From Acholeplasma oculi (GTDB lineage Bacteria; Bacillota_I; Bacilli_A; Acholeplasmatales; Acholeplasmataceae), in NCBI RefSeq assembly GCF_900166985.1, contig NZ_FUZK01000006.1, forward strand, positions 1-32,502: a stretch of 32,502 nt of DNA. Reading direction: 5' to 3'. Position 1 is the first letter of the stretch. Every line of letters starts with the position of its first letter. The position numbers and the translations under genes were made by a program. The notes under the pieces are model-generated. The model saw nothing but the letters and a program-made list of their open reading frames with translations, was not told where the DNA came from and did not search any database. This document shows positions 25,082 through 32,502 of the stretch, in pieces.

Positions 25082-26416
25082 TTATAAGCCTTGTTCAATC
25101 ATTGCTTGATATACTTTTTTAAAGGATAGGATGTTGGCAACCTTCACTAAATCATATGGATTATTCAGTCTTAATGATTCCTCATGTAAACGGTAAAATA
25201 TTTGATGCATTACTTGTTTTAGTTTTTGATCCACTGTATCGAAATCCCAAGTAACATGCATCGCATTTTGTTGCATCTCAAGACCACTCACTGTTACACC
25301 ACCCGCATTTGCTGCTTTACCTGGTACAAATGGGATTTTGTTTTGGATGAGGTAATGAGTTGCTTCCAGTGTGGTTGGCATATTTGCACCCTCAAGGATT
25401 GCCATGACATGGTTTTGATGAAGAGTTTTTACATCTTCTAAATCCAGTTCGTTTTCTGTTGCACAAGGTAATGCGATATCTACAGGTATTTTCCATAAAT
25501 CTTTTGGGTTATCTGTATAGATTGCATCAGAGTATGTATTTAAATATTGATCAAGTGTTTGATTTTTATCTTTGATGGATGAAAGTAATTCAATGTCAAT
25601 TCCTTTATCATGATGGATCATTCCGTAAGATTCTGACATACCTTTAACCATACCGCCTAAAGATATGATTTTACTAGCTGTGTGTATAGCAACATTACCA
25701 GCACCTGATACAACAAAGGATTTACCTTGGATGGATGTATCAAAATAAGTTTTTAATAATGCTTCAGTTATATAAACTAAACCATAACCTGTTGCTTGAG
25801 GACGGACTAAAGATCCCCCATAAGTAATACCTTTAGAAGTAAAGGAACCATGGTGACGGTGTGTTAACCTTTTATACATACCAAACATATAGCCAACAGC
25901 TTTACTAGAAACCCCAATATCTCCTGCAGGTATATCTAAGTCGGGCCCAAGGTACGTATAAAGTTCAGTCATAAATGCACGACAAAATCTTAATATTTCT
26001 TGATCAGATTTACCCTTAGGGTTAAAGTCCGATCCTCCCTTAGCACCACCTAAGGGTAAATTGGTTAAACTGTTTTTAAAGGTTTGTTCAAAGGCTAAGA
26101 ATTTAAGAATGGATTGATTCACCGTAGGATGAAATCGAATACCACCTTTATAAGGACCTAGTGCTTGGTTAAATTGAACACGGTAACCGGTATTAACTTG
26201 ATTCACACCTTGATCATCTTCCCAGATTACTTTAAATGAAATGATTCGGTCTGGTTCTACCATACGACGAATCATATTATTTTCGGTAATGGAAGAATCA
26301 CTATCGACTAAATCACCTAGTGAATCAAGAAATTCATATACAGCTTGAAGATACTCTTTTTCATGAGGATGTCGAATGACTAACTCTTGATAAATTTGAT
26401 CTAAGTAATGATGCAT
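25082..26416 (-). CDS. gdhA: NADP-type glutamate dehydrogenase
   Basis: The enzyme forms L-glutamate from 2-oxoglutarate and ammonia. The start ATG at base 26416 (minus strand) follows AGAGAGGTG; a frame open to 26449 has no such site. The 444-residue protein is close to the hexameric bacterial GdhA length. PLGGAKGGSDF holds the catalytic Lys126, GPYKGGIRF the substrate-binding Lys90, and DIPAGDIG the catalytic Asp166. The Rossmann part has VVSGAGNVAIHTA. GGSDFNPKGKSD is the pattern of the NADP-dependent class. The gene is monocistronic, with an extended -10 (TGATACAAT) upstream. Confidence 0.95.
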   Translation of the reverse strand: MHHYLDQIYQELVIRHPHEKEYLQAVYEFLDSLGDLVDSDSSITENNMIRRMVEPDRIISFKVIWEDDQGVNQVNTGYRVQFNQALGPYKGGIRFHPTVNQSILKFLAFEQTFKNSLTNLPLGGAKGGSDFNPKGKSDQEILRFCRAFMTELYTYLGPDLDIPAGDIGVSSKAVGYMFGMYKRLTHRHHGSFTSKGITYGGSLVRPQATGYGLVYITEALLKTYFDTSIQGKSFVVSGAGNVAIHTASKIISLGGMVKGMSESYGMIHHDKGIDIELLSSIKDKNQTLDQYLNTYSDAIYTDNPKDLWKIPVDIALPCATENELDLEDVKTLHQNHVMAILEGANMPTTLEATHYLIQNKIPFVPGKAANAGGVTVSGLEMQQNAMHVTWDFDTVDQKLKQVMHQIFYRLHEESLRLNNPYDLVKVANILSFKKVYQAMIEQGL

Positions 26417-26439
26417 GAAATTCACCTCTCTAGTTATAT

Positions 26440-26448
26440 ATTGTATCA
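26440..26448 (-). promoter_or_regulatory. Extended -10 of gdhA
   Basis: Read on the minus strand, TGATACAAT (26448 to 26440) is an extended -10 element 24 bases before the start codon. No convincing -35 is present. Confidence 0.45.
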
Positions 26449-26586
26449 AATAAAATAGGAATTTATAAATTCATGATTTATAGGTCAAATAAGTAAGCAT
26501 TATATACAATTCAAAACATATATTAAACATCATTTAAAATTCATTAGAAGAGAATATTAAAAGAACCCCTGCTCTAGTCATGCTTG

Positions 26587-26595
26587 TGTTATAAT
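26587..26595 (+). promoter_or_regulatory. Extended -10 promoter of the five-gene operon
   Basis: TGTTATAAT (26587-26595) is a perfect extended -10, 49 bases upstream of the first start codon at 26645. No -35 can be recognised. Confidence 0.6.
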
Positions 26596-26644
26596 ACAGT
26601 TAAAATAATCGAAAAAATTATAAAAATAAAGGGTATAAGTAAAT

Positions 26645-27628
26645 ATGAAAGTATTCATCACAGGAGCAACAGGCTTTCTAGGTAAGTACATTGTAGATCT
26701 ATTAAGTCAAAAGGGTTATGATTGTATAGCTTTTGGTAGAAATCAATCCATAGGTAAATCATTAGTGAGTGATCGTGTGACCTTCATTAAGGGTGATTTT
26801 ACGAATTACAATGAGGTGTTAAATGCAATGGATAACATTGATTTTGTCGTACATGCAGGTGCTCTTTCTACGGTTTGGGGCTCATGGAAGAGTTTTTTTG
26901 ATGCAAATGTTTTAGGAACAGAAAATGTTTTAAAAGCCTCTTTAGAAAAAAAGGTCAAACGATTCATATTTATTTCATCACCAAGTATATATGCATCTAA
27001 AAAAGATAGACTGAATATTAAAGAATCTGAGTTTGATCCAAATAATAAATTAAATAACTATATACGTAGTAAGGTAATGGCAGAAGATTTGGTTCATACG
27101 TACAATCATAAGGGTTTATACACAGTGATTTTAAGACCTCGTGGTATTTTTGGTGTAGGTGATACCTCTATTGTTCCTAGATTACTCGCTGCAAATGATA
27201 AATCAGGGATTCCATTATTAAATAAAGGAAAAAATCTAGTGGATATAACATATGTTGAAAATGTAGCACATGCTATTTATCTCTCATTAATTCAAGAGGA
27301 TATTAATAATGAGGTATTTAATATTACAAATGATGAACCAACCGCTTTTAAAATAATTTTAGAAAAGTTTTTTGATGCGATAGGCGACACACCAAGGTTT
27401 AAAAAAATTCCATTTAAAGTGGCTTATTTTCTAGCATTCATTTTAGAAAAGGTTTATAGAAAAGAACCTCCACTCACCAGATATACAGTATGTACGATAG
27501 GAGTTAATCAAACACTTGATATCACACATGCAAAAAATAAATTAGGTTATCAGCCGATTTACACGATTGATGAAGGGGTAAAAATATATGCTACATGGTG
27601 GAAAGACAACAATCATAAAAATATATAG
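26645..27628 (+). CDS. Extended SDR: NAD-dependent epimerase/3-beta-hydroxysteroid dehydrogenase-like (OleD-like)
   Basis: This 327-residue protein has the nucleotide-binding GATGFLG at residues 7-13, Asp51 after a strand (KGDFTNY), catalytic SSPSIY near 111-116, and Tyr139/Lys143 in NYIRSK. The pattern RPRGIFGVGDTSIVPRLL is that of the 3-beta-HSD-like extended SDRs, which also include OleD, a reducer of 2-alkyl-3-oxoacids. It is the first gene of a tightly packed operon and overlaps the next by 41 bases. It probably reduces a keto group on the product of the KAS III-like enzyme or a related intermediate, which is inference. A sugar epimerase role is the main alternative because a glycosyltransferase ends the operon. 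Confidence 0.85.
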   Translation: MKVFITGATGFLGKYIVDLLSQKGYDCIAFGRNQSIGKSLVSDRVTFIKGDFTNYNEVLNAMDNIDFVVHAGALSTVWGSWKSFFDANVLGTENVLKASLEKKVKRFIFISSPSIYASKKDRLNIKESEFDPNNKLNNYIRSKVMAEDLVHTYNHKGLYTVILRPRGIFGVGDTSIVPRLLAANDKSGIPLLNKGKNLVDITYVENVAHAIYLSLIQEDINNEVFNITNDEPTAFKIILEKFFDAIGDTPRFKKIPFKVAYFLAFILEKVYRKEPPLTRYTVCTIGVNQTLDITHAKNKLGYQPIYTIDEGVKIYATWWKDNNHKNI

Positions 27629-28340
27629 ATGTGGGTATTGTTATAACAATCTACATCGTATCTATAAAAATATGCCAAAAGAAACGATTCAATTTCCGGC
27701 AACAGCAATACTCTTTTCTCATCAAAATAACTTATATTTAATTGATACAGGTTACTCGAAAAGAGTATTTGAGTATGGTTTAAAATCAAAGATATACCAT
27801 AAACTTAACCCAATAGTCTATGAAGATAGTAATAGTTTAAAAAATCAATTGGAAGCTGATGGAATATCTAATTTAGATATTAAAGGTATTATTTTAACCC
27901 ACCTACATCCAGATCATATCGGTGGGTTAAAAGATTTTCCTAATAGTCAAATCATTATGTCAGAAAAATCTTATGCCTTACTCGTTCGTCCTAAGTTATT
28001 AGATTTGGTATTTAAAAACCTCGTTCCAGTGGATTGGATGAATCGTTTACGAATTATAGAAGAAAAGGAAGATGATTTATTTCAAGATGGCACAATAGAA
28101 GTCATAGATCTTCCAGGACATACAAAAGATCAAATAGGTCTATATTTTAAAGAACTAAAATTTCTTTATGCTGCAGATGCAACATGGGGGATAAAGTTTA
28201 TAGATAATCAATTAAAATTCATTCCTAAATTACTTCAAAGAGATTATAAACATTTCAATCAAACCATTTTAAAGTTAAAGGAGTACATGAGTAACGGTAT
28301 TAAAGTCATGGTTAGTCATGAACAAGTTGATGACAAATAA
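27588..28340 (+). CDS. MBL-fold metallo-hydrolase (lactonase/thioesterase-like)
   Basis: This 250-residue protein is a complete metallo-beta-lactamase-fold hydrolase. The dinuclear metal site is fully present: THLHPDHIGG with His105, His107, Asp109 and His110, then His178 (LPGHTKDQ), Asp197 (YAADATWG) and His244 (VSHEQ). The HLHPDH and LPGHT pattern resembles AHL lactonase and related families, but the substrate cannot be read from sequence. The start ATG follows GAAGGGG and lies inside the end of the SDR gene, giving a 41-base overlap. In the pathway it may hydrolyse a lactone, thioester or acyl-adenylate-derived ester. Confidence 0.87.
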   Translation: MLHGGKTTIIKIYRCGYCYNNLHRIYKNMPKETIQFPATAILFSHQNNLYLIDTGYSKRVFEYGLKSKIYHKLNPIVYEDSNSLKNQLEADGISNLDIKGIILTHLHPDHIGGLKDFPNSQIIMSEKSYALLVRPKLLDLVFKNLVPVDWMNRLRIIEEKEDDLFQDGTIEVIDLPGHTKDQIGLYFKELKFLYAADATWGIKFIDNQLKFIPKLLQRDYKHFNQTILKLKEYMSNGIKVMVSHEQVDDK

Positions 28341-29571
28341 ATTAACGATATTAAAGTACTATTTAAAAGCAAAACTCTTTTCTAAAAAAGCAACCCAAAA
28401 AGATTATGATAAACAAATTGCTTATGTTAAAAAACATATCCCTTATTATAAAAATATGGATGCTATACCTATTATGGATAAAAAGACCATGATGGAGCAT
28501 TTTGATCAATTAAATGCCTTAGGGATTGTAAAAAGTGATGCGATGCATTTGGCTTTAGAAAGTGAAAAGACAAGAGATTTTAGTCAAAGACTTAAAGGTG
28601 TGACTGTTGGGTTATCATCAGGAACTTCAGGCCATAGAGGTATTTTTCTAGTTAGTGACCAAGAACAAGCGATGTGGGTAGGGAATATATTAGCTAAAGC
28701 ATTACCGAAGGGGAAAATTAAAGGACATAAAGTTGCCTTTTTTATGCGAGCAGATAGTAAGTTATATCAGGCAATACAGTCAAAAAGCATTTCTTTTGAG
28801 TTTTTTGATATGTATAAACCGATTCAGGATAACTTAGATAAATTGGTTTCGTTTCAACCAACCATTTTGGTTGCACCACCTTCGATGTTAATGAAGATAG
28901 CTAAAACTGTACCAGATAAATTAAGTCCTAAAAGAGTCATTTCAATTGCTGAGGTCTTAGAGTATGAAGATAGCAATTATATAAAGGACAAATTAAAACA
29001 GGATGTGATTCACCAAATTTATCAATGTACGGAAGGATTTTTAGGTATTACCTGTGATAAAGGAACCATTCATATAAATGAGGACTTTATTTATTTAGAA
29101 AAAGAAATGATTGATGAACATCGATTTTATCCAATTATTACGGATTTAAAGCGTCGTACTCAACCCATGATTCGGTATAGATTAAATGACATTTTAGTCA
29201 TGAAATCTAGTCCGTGTTCATGTGGTTCAAAATTTATCGGTTTAGAGAAAATTGAAGGACGCCAAGATGATATATTCATCTTTAAGCAGAATCATCAAGA
29301 AATTGAGGTTTTCCCAGACTTTATTAGAAGATGTATGCTCTTTATAAACGAAGAGATAGAATATAGAGTATTTCAACATCAAAATCATGACATAACAATC
29401 TATATATCTAAAATAACTGATGAAATTAAAGAATCGATTACCAAAGAATTTAGGCAATTAGCAAATGATTTAGGTTTTGAAATACCAGCGTTTAAGTTTT
29501 TACCGTATGAATATGATTTTTCAAGGAAACTTAAACGCATTGAAAGGGAAAGAGCATATGCAAAAAGTTAA
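28318..29571 (+). CDS. Adenylate-forming enzyme, F390-synthetase/PaaK-like (CapK-like)
   Basis: This 417-residue protein belongs to the phenylacetate-CoA-ligase-like branch of the ANL superfamily that is often annotated as F390-synthetase-related. It has the phosphate loop SSGTSGHRG (residues 100-108), the A5 motif YQCTEG (235-240), RYRLNDIL (286-293), a PCSCGS cysteine motif (299-304) and GRQDDIF (314-320). It would activate a carboxylate as the acyl-adenylate. The ATG at 28318 overlaps the MBL gene by 23 bases; ATG 28330 is an alternative, and neither has a clear ribosome-binding site. Deazaflavin F390 itself is not expected in this organism, so a lipid-like acid is the likelier substrate, which is inference. 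Confidence 0.85.
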   Translation: MNKLMTNKLTILKYYLKAKLFSKKATQKDYDKQIAYVKKHIPYYKNMDAIPIMDKKTMMEHFDQLNALGIVKSDAMHLALESEKTRDFSQRLKGVTVGLSSGTSGHRGIFLVSDQEQAMWVGNILAKALPKGKIKGHKVAFFMRADSKLYQAIQSKSISFEFFDMYKPIQDNLDKLVSFQPTILVAPPSMLMKIAKTVPDKLSPKRVISIAEVLEYEDSNYIKDKLKQDVIHQIYQCTEGFLGITCDKGTIHINEDFIYLEKEMIDEHRFYPIITDLKRRTQPMIRYRLNDILVMKSSPCSCGSKFIGLEKIEGRQDDIFIFKQNHQEIEVFPDFIRRCMLFINEEIEYRVFQHQNHDITIYISKITDEIKESITKEFRQLANDLGFEIPAFKFLPYEYDFSRKLKRIERERAYAKS

Positions 29572-30490
29572 AATATCTGGAATGGGAGTATATTTACCTA
29601 AAGAAACGGTTGAGTTTCATGGAGCTAAAAGATTTCGTGCAAACAAAGATGAGACACATCTTTTTATGCTTGTTGAAAGTGCAAAAAAAGCACTAGAGGA
29701 TAGTCATATGACGATTGATGACATCGACTGTATCATCGGTGCGGTTGCTTTTGGGTTACAACCACTTCCTTGTACAGCTTCACTCATACATGAAGCTTTA
29801 TCACCTCAAAAAAATATTCCATCCTTTGATGTGAATTCTACTTGTACAAGTTTTATAACAGCCTTAGATTTGGTGAGTCTCATGATAGAACAAGGACGTT
29901 ATAAAAATGTTTTAATTGTATCTGGAGATTTATCATCAATTGCATTAAATCCAAATGAACCACATAGTTATGAACTCTTTAGTGATGGTTGTGTGAGCGC
30001 GGTTATTTCAAAAAGTGAGACTAAGGATCATGGTATTTTATATGCCACTCAGTTTACATATTCAAAAGGTGCTCATTTCACAGAAGTTTATGGTGGTGGA
30101 ACTACTTTATCACCTCATCAAATGAATCTGTCTAACAAAGAGAAGTTTTTATTTCATATGGAAGGTAAAAACGCTATTGTGTTAGCAATCCAAATGGGAT
30201 TAGAATTATTTGATGATATTAAGAAAAATAGTCCTGTACCTTTAAAAGATATTCAAATGTTTATACCACATCAAGCGAGCAATGCTTTAGATTCCATGAT
30301 GAAAAGACTTCATATACCTGATGAAAAATATATTAATATTGTAAAAGATTACGGTAATATGGTTTCAGCATCTGTACCATTTTCATTATATTATGCAATA
30401 GATAAAGGAAAAGTTAAACGTGGTGATTTAGTACTTTTAATGGGTACAGCTGCTGGTATGAGTGTGAATGCTATGATTTTTAAGTATTAG
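29558..30490 (+). CDS. 3-oxoacyl-ACP synthase III (KAS III/FabH)-like enzyme
   Basis: KAS III-type enzymes join an acyl thioester to an extender or release unit. I start at ATG 29558 after AAAGGGAAAGAG (MQKVKISGMGVYLP); the frame is open from 29477 but that part shadows the adenylating enzyme. The 310-residue thiolase-fold protein keeps all catalytic residues: Cys96 in NSTCTSF, His238 in IPHQASN and Asn267 in YGNMVSAS, corresponding to Cys112, His244 and Asn274 of E. coli FabH. It overlaps the preceding gene by 14 bases. Its place in an SDR/hydrolase/ligase/glycosyltransferase operon, without other fatty-acid genes, argues for a specialised role rather than housekeeping fatty-acid initiation. 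Confidence 0.9.
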   Translation: MQKVKISGMGVYLPKETVEFHGAKRFRANKDETHLFMLVESAKKALEDSHMTIDDIDCIIGAVAFGLQPLPCTASLIHEALSPQKNIPSFDVNSTCTSFITALDLVSLMIEQGRYKNVLIVSGDLSSIALNPNEPHSYELFSDGCVSAVISKSETKDHGILYATQFTYSKGAHFTEVYGGGTTLSPHQMNLSNKEKFLFHMEGKNAIVLAIQMGLELFDDIKKNSPVPLKDIQMFIPHQASNALDSMMKRLHIPDEKYINIVKDYGNMVSASVPFSLYYAIDKGKVKRGDLVLLMGTAAGMSVNAMIFKY

Positions 30491-30493
30491 TAT

Positions 30494-31660
30494 ATGAATA
30501 GAAAAACAATTATATTTTATGGAACTCCTGCACATGGTCACGTCAATGCATCTTTATACTTCATCGAACAATTAACCAAAACCCATAAGGTCATTTATTA
30601 TTGTTCAAAAGAATTTGAATCAAAAATTAAAGAAGTAGGTGCTGAATTTAGAGCATATGACATTGATTTAAATACCTTATCTTTCGGCAATCAAGAAGTT
30701 GAATTTGGTAACAAACCGATGATATCTTACCGTTTATGCTTATATTTAAATATACTTGTTTTAGACAAGTTACTTTTAGAGGCAAAAAGTATCGATCCAG
30801 ATCTCATCATTTATGATAGTATTGCTTCTTGGGGTAAACATGTTGCAAGTATATCTAAGATTAAGCATATTGCGTTTCACAGTTTTGTAACAGTGAATAA
30901 GTACTTTAATCCTTCCTTTATTGCATACTTTTTCGCATTTATCCCTAAAATTTTAAGACAAATCTATTTGTTACCTAGTGTATTACCACTAAAAAGGAAA
31001 TTAAGAAAAAAGTATGGATTAAAACATTTAAGTTTTATGGATATCACACTCAATAAAGGTAAATACAATATTTTTAGTTTTAATAGATTACTACAACCAG
31101 GTGGAAACTCTTTTGACTCAACCAACTTTTTTATAGGACCAACGACATTAAAAAGAAGAAATAAATCTATAAAAGATGATTTAGATTATCAGAAAATGAA
31201 TGCACCTATTTACATATCACTTGGAACGATGGTTCGTGATCAACGTATTCTCCAAAAGATAATGACCACATTAAAAGATACACCCTATCAGTTTGTTATT
31301 TCAACAGGTATTTCAGATATTAAAGGACTCACAATTCCTAAAAATTTTATATTAAGGCCAAGTGTCAATCAACTAGAAATATTAAAATATGCAAAGGTAT
31401 ATGTTTCAACGGGTGGTATGAATGGATTATTAGAATCAATTGAACAAAATGTTCCAATGGTTATCTATCCAACCCAAGGTGAAAAGAAAATTAATGCAAA
31501 AAGAATTCAAAAACTAGGTTTAGGTTTATACATAAAAAACTTAAACCATCTAAAGATAAGTATTGATAAGTTGTTTAATCAAGAACTGGATAAAAGTTTA
31601 ACACAGCAACTATCTCAAATTGAGATTGCAGATGCATTAAAACTCATCCAAGAAATATAG
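30494..31660 (+). CDS. UGT-like (MGT family, GT1) glycosyltransferase
   Basis: This 388-residue protein is a GT-B-fold glycosyltransferase of the macrolide/UDP-glucuronosyl type (YjiC-like). The N-terminus has GTPAHGHVNASLYFIEQL, the classic acceptor-domain start. A nucleotide-sugar-binding segment VSTGGMNGLLESIEQNVPMVIYP lies at about residues 302-324, followed by KRIQKLGLGLYI. ISLGTMV marks the start of the donor domain. No membrane anchor is clear, though a hydrophobic stretch (IAYFFAFIPKIL) near 144-155 could contact membrane. Start lies three bases after the KAS III stop, with no clear ribosome-binding site, so it may rely on re-initiation. It probably glycosylates the operon's product. 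Confidence 0.88.
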   Translation: MNRKTIIFYGTPAHGHVNASLYFIEQLTKTHKVIYYCSKEFESKIKEVGAEFRAYDIDLNTLSFGNQEVEFGNKPMISYRLCLYLNILVLDKLLLEAKSIDPDLIIYDSIASWGKHVASISKIKHIAFHSFVTVNKYFNPSFIAYFFAFIPKILRQIYLLPSVLPLKRKLRKKYGLKHLSFMDITLNKGKYNIFSFNRLLQPGGNSFDSTNFFIGPTTLKRRNKSIKDDLDYQKMNAPIYISLGTMVRDQRILQKIMTTLKDTPYQFVISTGISDIKGLTIPKNFILRPSVNQLEILKYAKVYVSTGGMNGLLESIEQNVPMVIYPTQGEKKINAKRIQKLGLGLYIKNLNHLKISIDKLFNQELDKSLTQQLSQIEIADALKLIQEI

Positions 31661-31688
31661 TAATCATTTCAAAGATTTATAGTTTATT

Positions 31689-31730
31689 AAAACAATCTCA
31701 CTCCATTTATTATTAGTGAGATTGTTTTTT
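31689..31730 (+). terminator. Terminator of the five-gene operon
   Basis: AAAACAATCTCACT (31689-31702) pairs perfectly with AGTGAGATTGTTTT (31715-31728), followed by T residues. Confidence 0.92.
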
Positions 31731-31811
31731 AAATTTAGGTTATTTATTTTCATAAAATAGGCGATTTTTTCAGTTCATTGAAAATAATAATCTAAGCACT
31801 TGGTTTTAATG

Positions 31812-31848
31812 TGAAGCGCTTTCAGTTTAATAGAGGTTGTATTATAAT
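31812..31848 (+). promoter_or_regulatory. Promoter with cre/LacI-type operator overlapping the -35
   Basis: TGAAGCGCTTTCA (31812-31824) carries the same AAGCGCTTTCA core as the operator at 15213-15223. TATAAT (31843-31848) is a perfect -10; 17 bases upstream TTTCAG (31820-31825) would be a weak -35 lying in the operator. Binding there should block RNA polymerase. Confidence 0.65.
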
Positions 31849-31891
31849 CAGTTTAGGTGGTACGAAGTGTGCTAAAAAATAAGGAGGATAT

Positions 31892-32502
31892 ATGAAGAAA
31901 ATATTATTCGTAGTGTTTACTATGATTTTATCTTTTATCATGGTTGCTTGTACAGATACCGAAGTTATAGATTTTAACTTTGAGACATCTGAAGTAACGA
32001 TAAAAGTTGGTGAAACATATACAATGTTATATGAATTAACCGAGGGATTTGAATTAGAATATACATTATCAGAAGAAGGTATTATTTCTATTGATGGTGA
32101 TACAGTCACTGCACTTGCAGTTGGTGAAGTTGATGTGACTGCAACCGTTGTAGGTTCTAACATCACAGATACATTCAAAGTGATTGTAGAGGAAGCGGTA
32201 GAACCTATCATTGATGTAGATTCCGTATTAATTACAGGGGCTAATACTGGGGTTCTAGGCAGTCAAATCAATTTAACTGCAACCGTACTTCCAGTAGACG
32301 CTACAAATAAAGCAGTTTCATGGACAAGCTCTGATGAAACATTAGCAACAGTTTCAAATGGTGTGGTTACTTTACTTAAAGCAGGTGTCGTTACAATTAC
32401 TGCAACAGCAGATGGGGTAAGTGACACACATGAAATTACAATTGCTGAAGCAGTAATTGATGTGGAATCTGTTGAAATCACGGGATCTGCTCTTGGTACT
32501 GA
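31892..32502 (+). CDS. Lipoprotein with bacterial Ig-like (Big_2) repeats, 3' end outside window
   Basis: The reading frame opens at ATG 31892 after AAGGAGG and stays open to the window edge, giving 203 complete residues. The signal peptide ends in lipobox MVAC with Cys20 lipidated. From about residue 30 a first Ig-like domain runs to about 99 (VTIKVGETYTM ... DTFKVIVEEA). A second runs from about 108 (VDSVLITG) to 190 (HEITIAEA) and has the typical Big_2 block AVSWTSSDETLATVSNG. A third starts at about 193 with VESVEITG. Such arrays usually present a C-terminal enzyme or binding domain at the cell surface, which is not visible here. A cre-like operator in the promoter suggests a role in carbohydrate use. 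Minus-strand open frames here are shadows. Confidence 0.85.
   Translation, partial: MKKILFVVFTMILSFIMVACTDTEVIDFNFETSEVTIKVGETYTMLYELTEGFELEYTLSEEGIISIDGDTVTALAVGEVDVTATVVGSNITDTFKVIVEEAVEPIIDVDSVLITGANTGVLGSQINLTATVLPVDATNKAVSWTSSDETLATVSNGVVTLLKAGVVTITATADGVSDTHEITIAEAVIDVESVEITGSALGT

Noticed and set aside
28318-29571. Literal coenzyme F390 synthetase function
   Set aside because: F390 belongs to F420-dependent methanogens; nothing here suggests F420 metabolism, so only the family resemblance is used.
31822-32481. Minus-strand open frames (31822-32211 and 32263-32481)
   Set aside because: They lie opposite a plus-strand lipoprotein gene with ribosome-binding site, lipobox and Ig-like domains; their Ser/Thr/Val-rich translations are shadows.
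1-32502. Mycoplasma-type code with TGA as Trp
   Set aside because: Genes end cleanly at TGA (2636, 4908, 11894, 18784), often inside ATGA overlaps or terminators, and Trp is always TGG in the recognised proteins.
1-32502. CRISPR arrays, tRNA and rRNA genes
   Set aside because: I saw no regularly spaced repeats and no cloverleaf or rRNA-like sequence anywhere in the window.

Overview
The window is low-GC DNA that reads with the standard bacterial code: TGA serves as a stop (for example 2636-2638, 4908-4910, 11894-11896, 18784-18786) and Trp is TGG. Short intergenic gaps, Rho-independent terminators, lipoboxes ending in AC, LacI/CcpA-like operators and Gram-positive gene types (LrgAB, Zur-ZnuABC, ABC-F, flotillin) point to a low-GC Bacillota or Mollicutes-related bacterium. 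An Acholeplasma-type organism fits well, but the assignment is an inference.

Layout. 1-1700: an IS200/IS605-type element with intact tnpA, tnpB and a structured right end that should encode the TnpB guide (omega) RNA; just downstream lie a short ORF tail and a strong terminator, possibly the end of an interrupted gene. 1904-4389: an unrecognised protein, then a PIG-L/LmbE-family protein and a tandem-GNAT acetyltransferase. 4566-5599: lrgA-lrgB. 5731-7314: an ABC-F ATPase. 7463-8887: a flotillin-like protein. 8925-12261: an Ogt-type DNA methyltransferase diverging from a zinc-uptake operon (znuA-znuC-znuB-zur) whose promoter carries two 9-1-9 palindromes. 12297-15038: a guanine-type riboswitch with terminator, then an Old Yellow Enzyme, alanine dehydrogenase and a SnoaL-like protein. 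15242-22095: a cellobiose operon (LacI regulator, substrate-binding lipoprotein, two permeases, GH94 cellobiose phosphorylase) without its own transport ATPase. 22156-26416, minus strand: two tandem O-antigen-ligase/polymerase-like membrane proteins and NADP-type glutamate dehydrogenase. 26645-31660: a tightly overlapping five-gene operon (extended SDR, MBL-fold hydrolase, F390-synthetase-like adenylating enzyme, KAS III-like synthase, UGT-like glycosyltransferase). 31892-end: a lipoprotein with bacterial Ig-like repeats, cut by the window edge.

How the parts work together. The cellobiose operon imports a beta-glucoside and splits it by phosphorolysis. An AAGCGYTTTCA operator motif recurs upstream of this operon, at the lmbE-like gene and at the Ig-like lipoprotein, suggesting one carbohydrate regulon. 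The znu operon is arranged for autoregulated zinc-repressed expression. The five-gene operon is the best candidate for an undescribed pathway: its enzyme types suggest making and glycosylating a lipid-like metabolite, partly recalling OleACD chemistry. The riboswitch is well formed, but its adjacent genes are not usual purine-regulon members.
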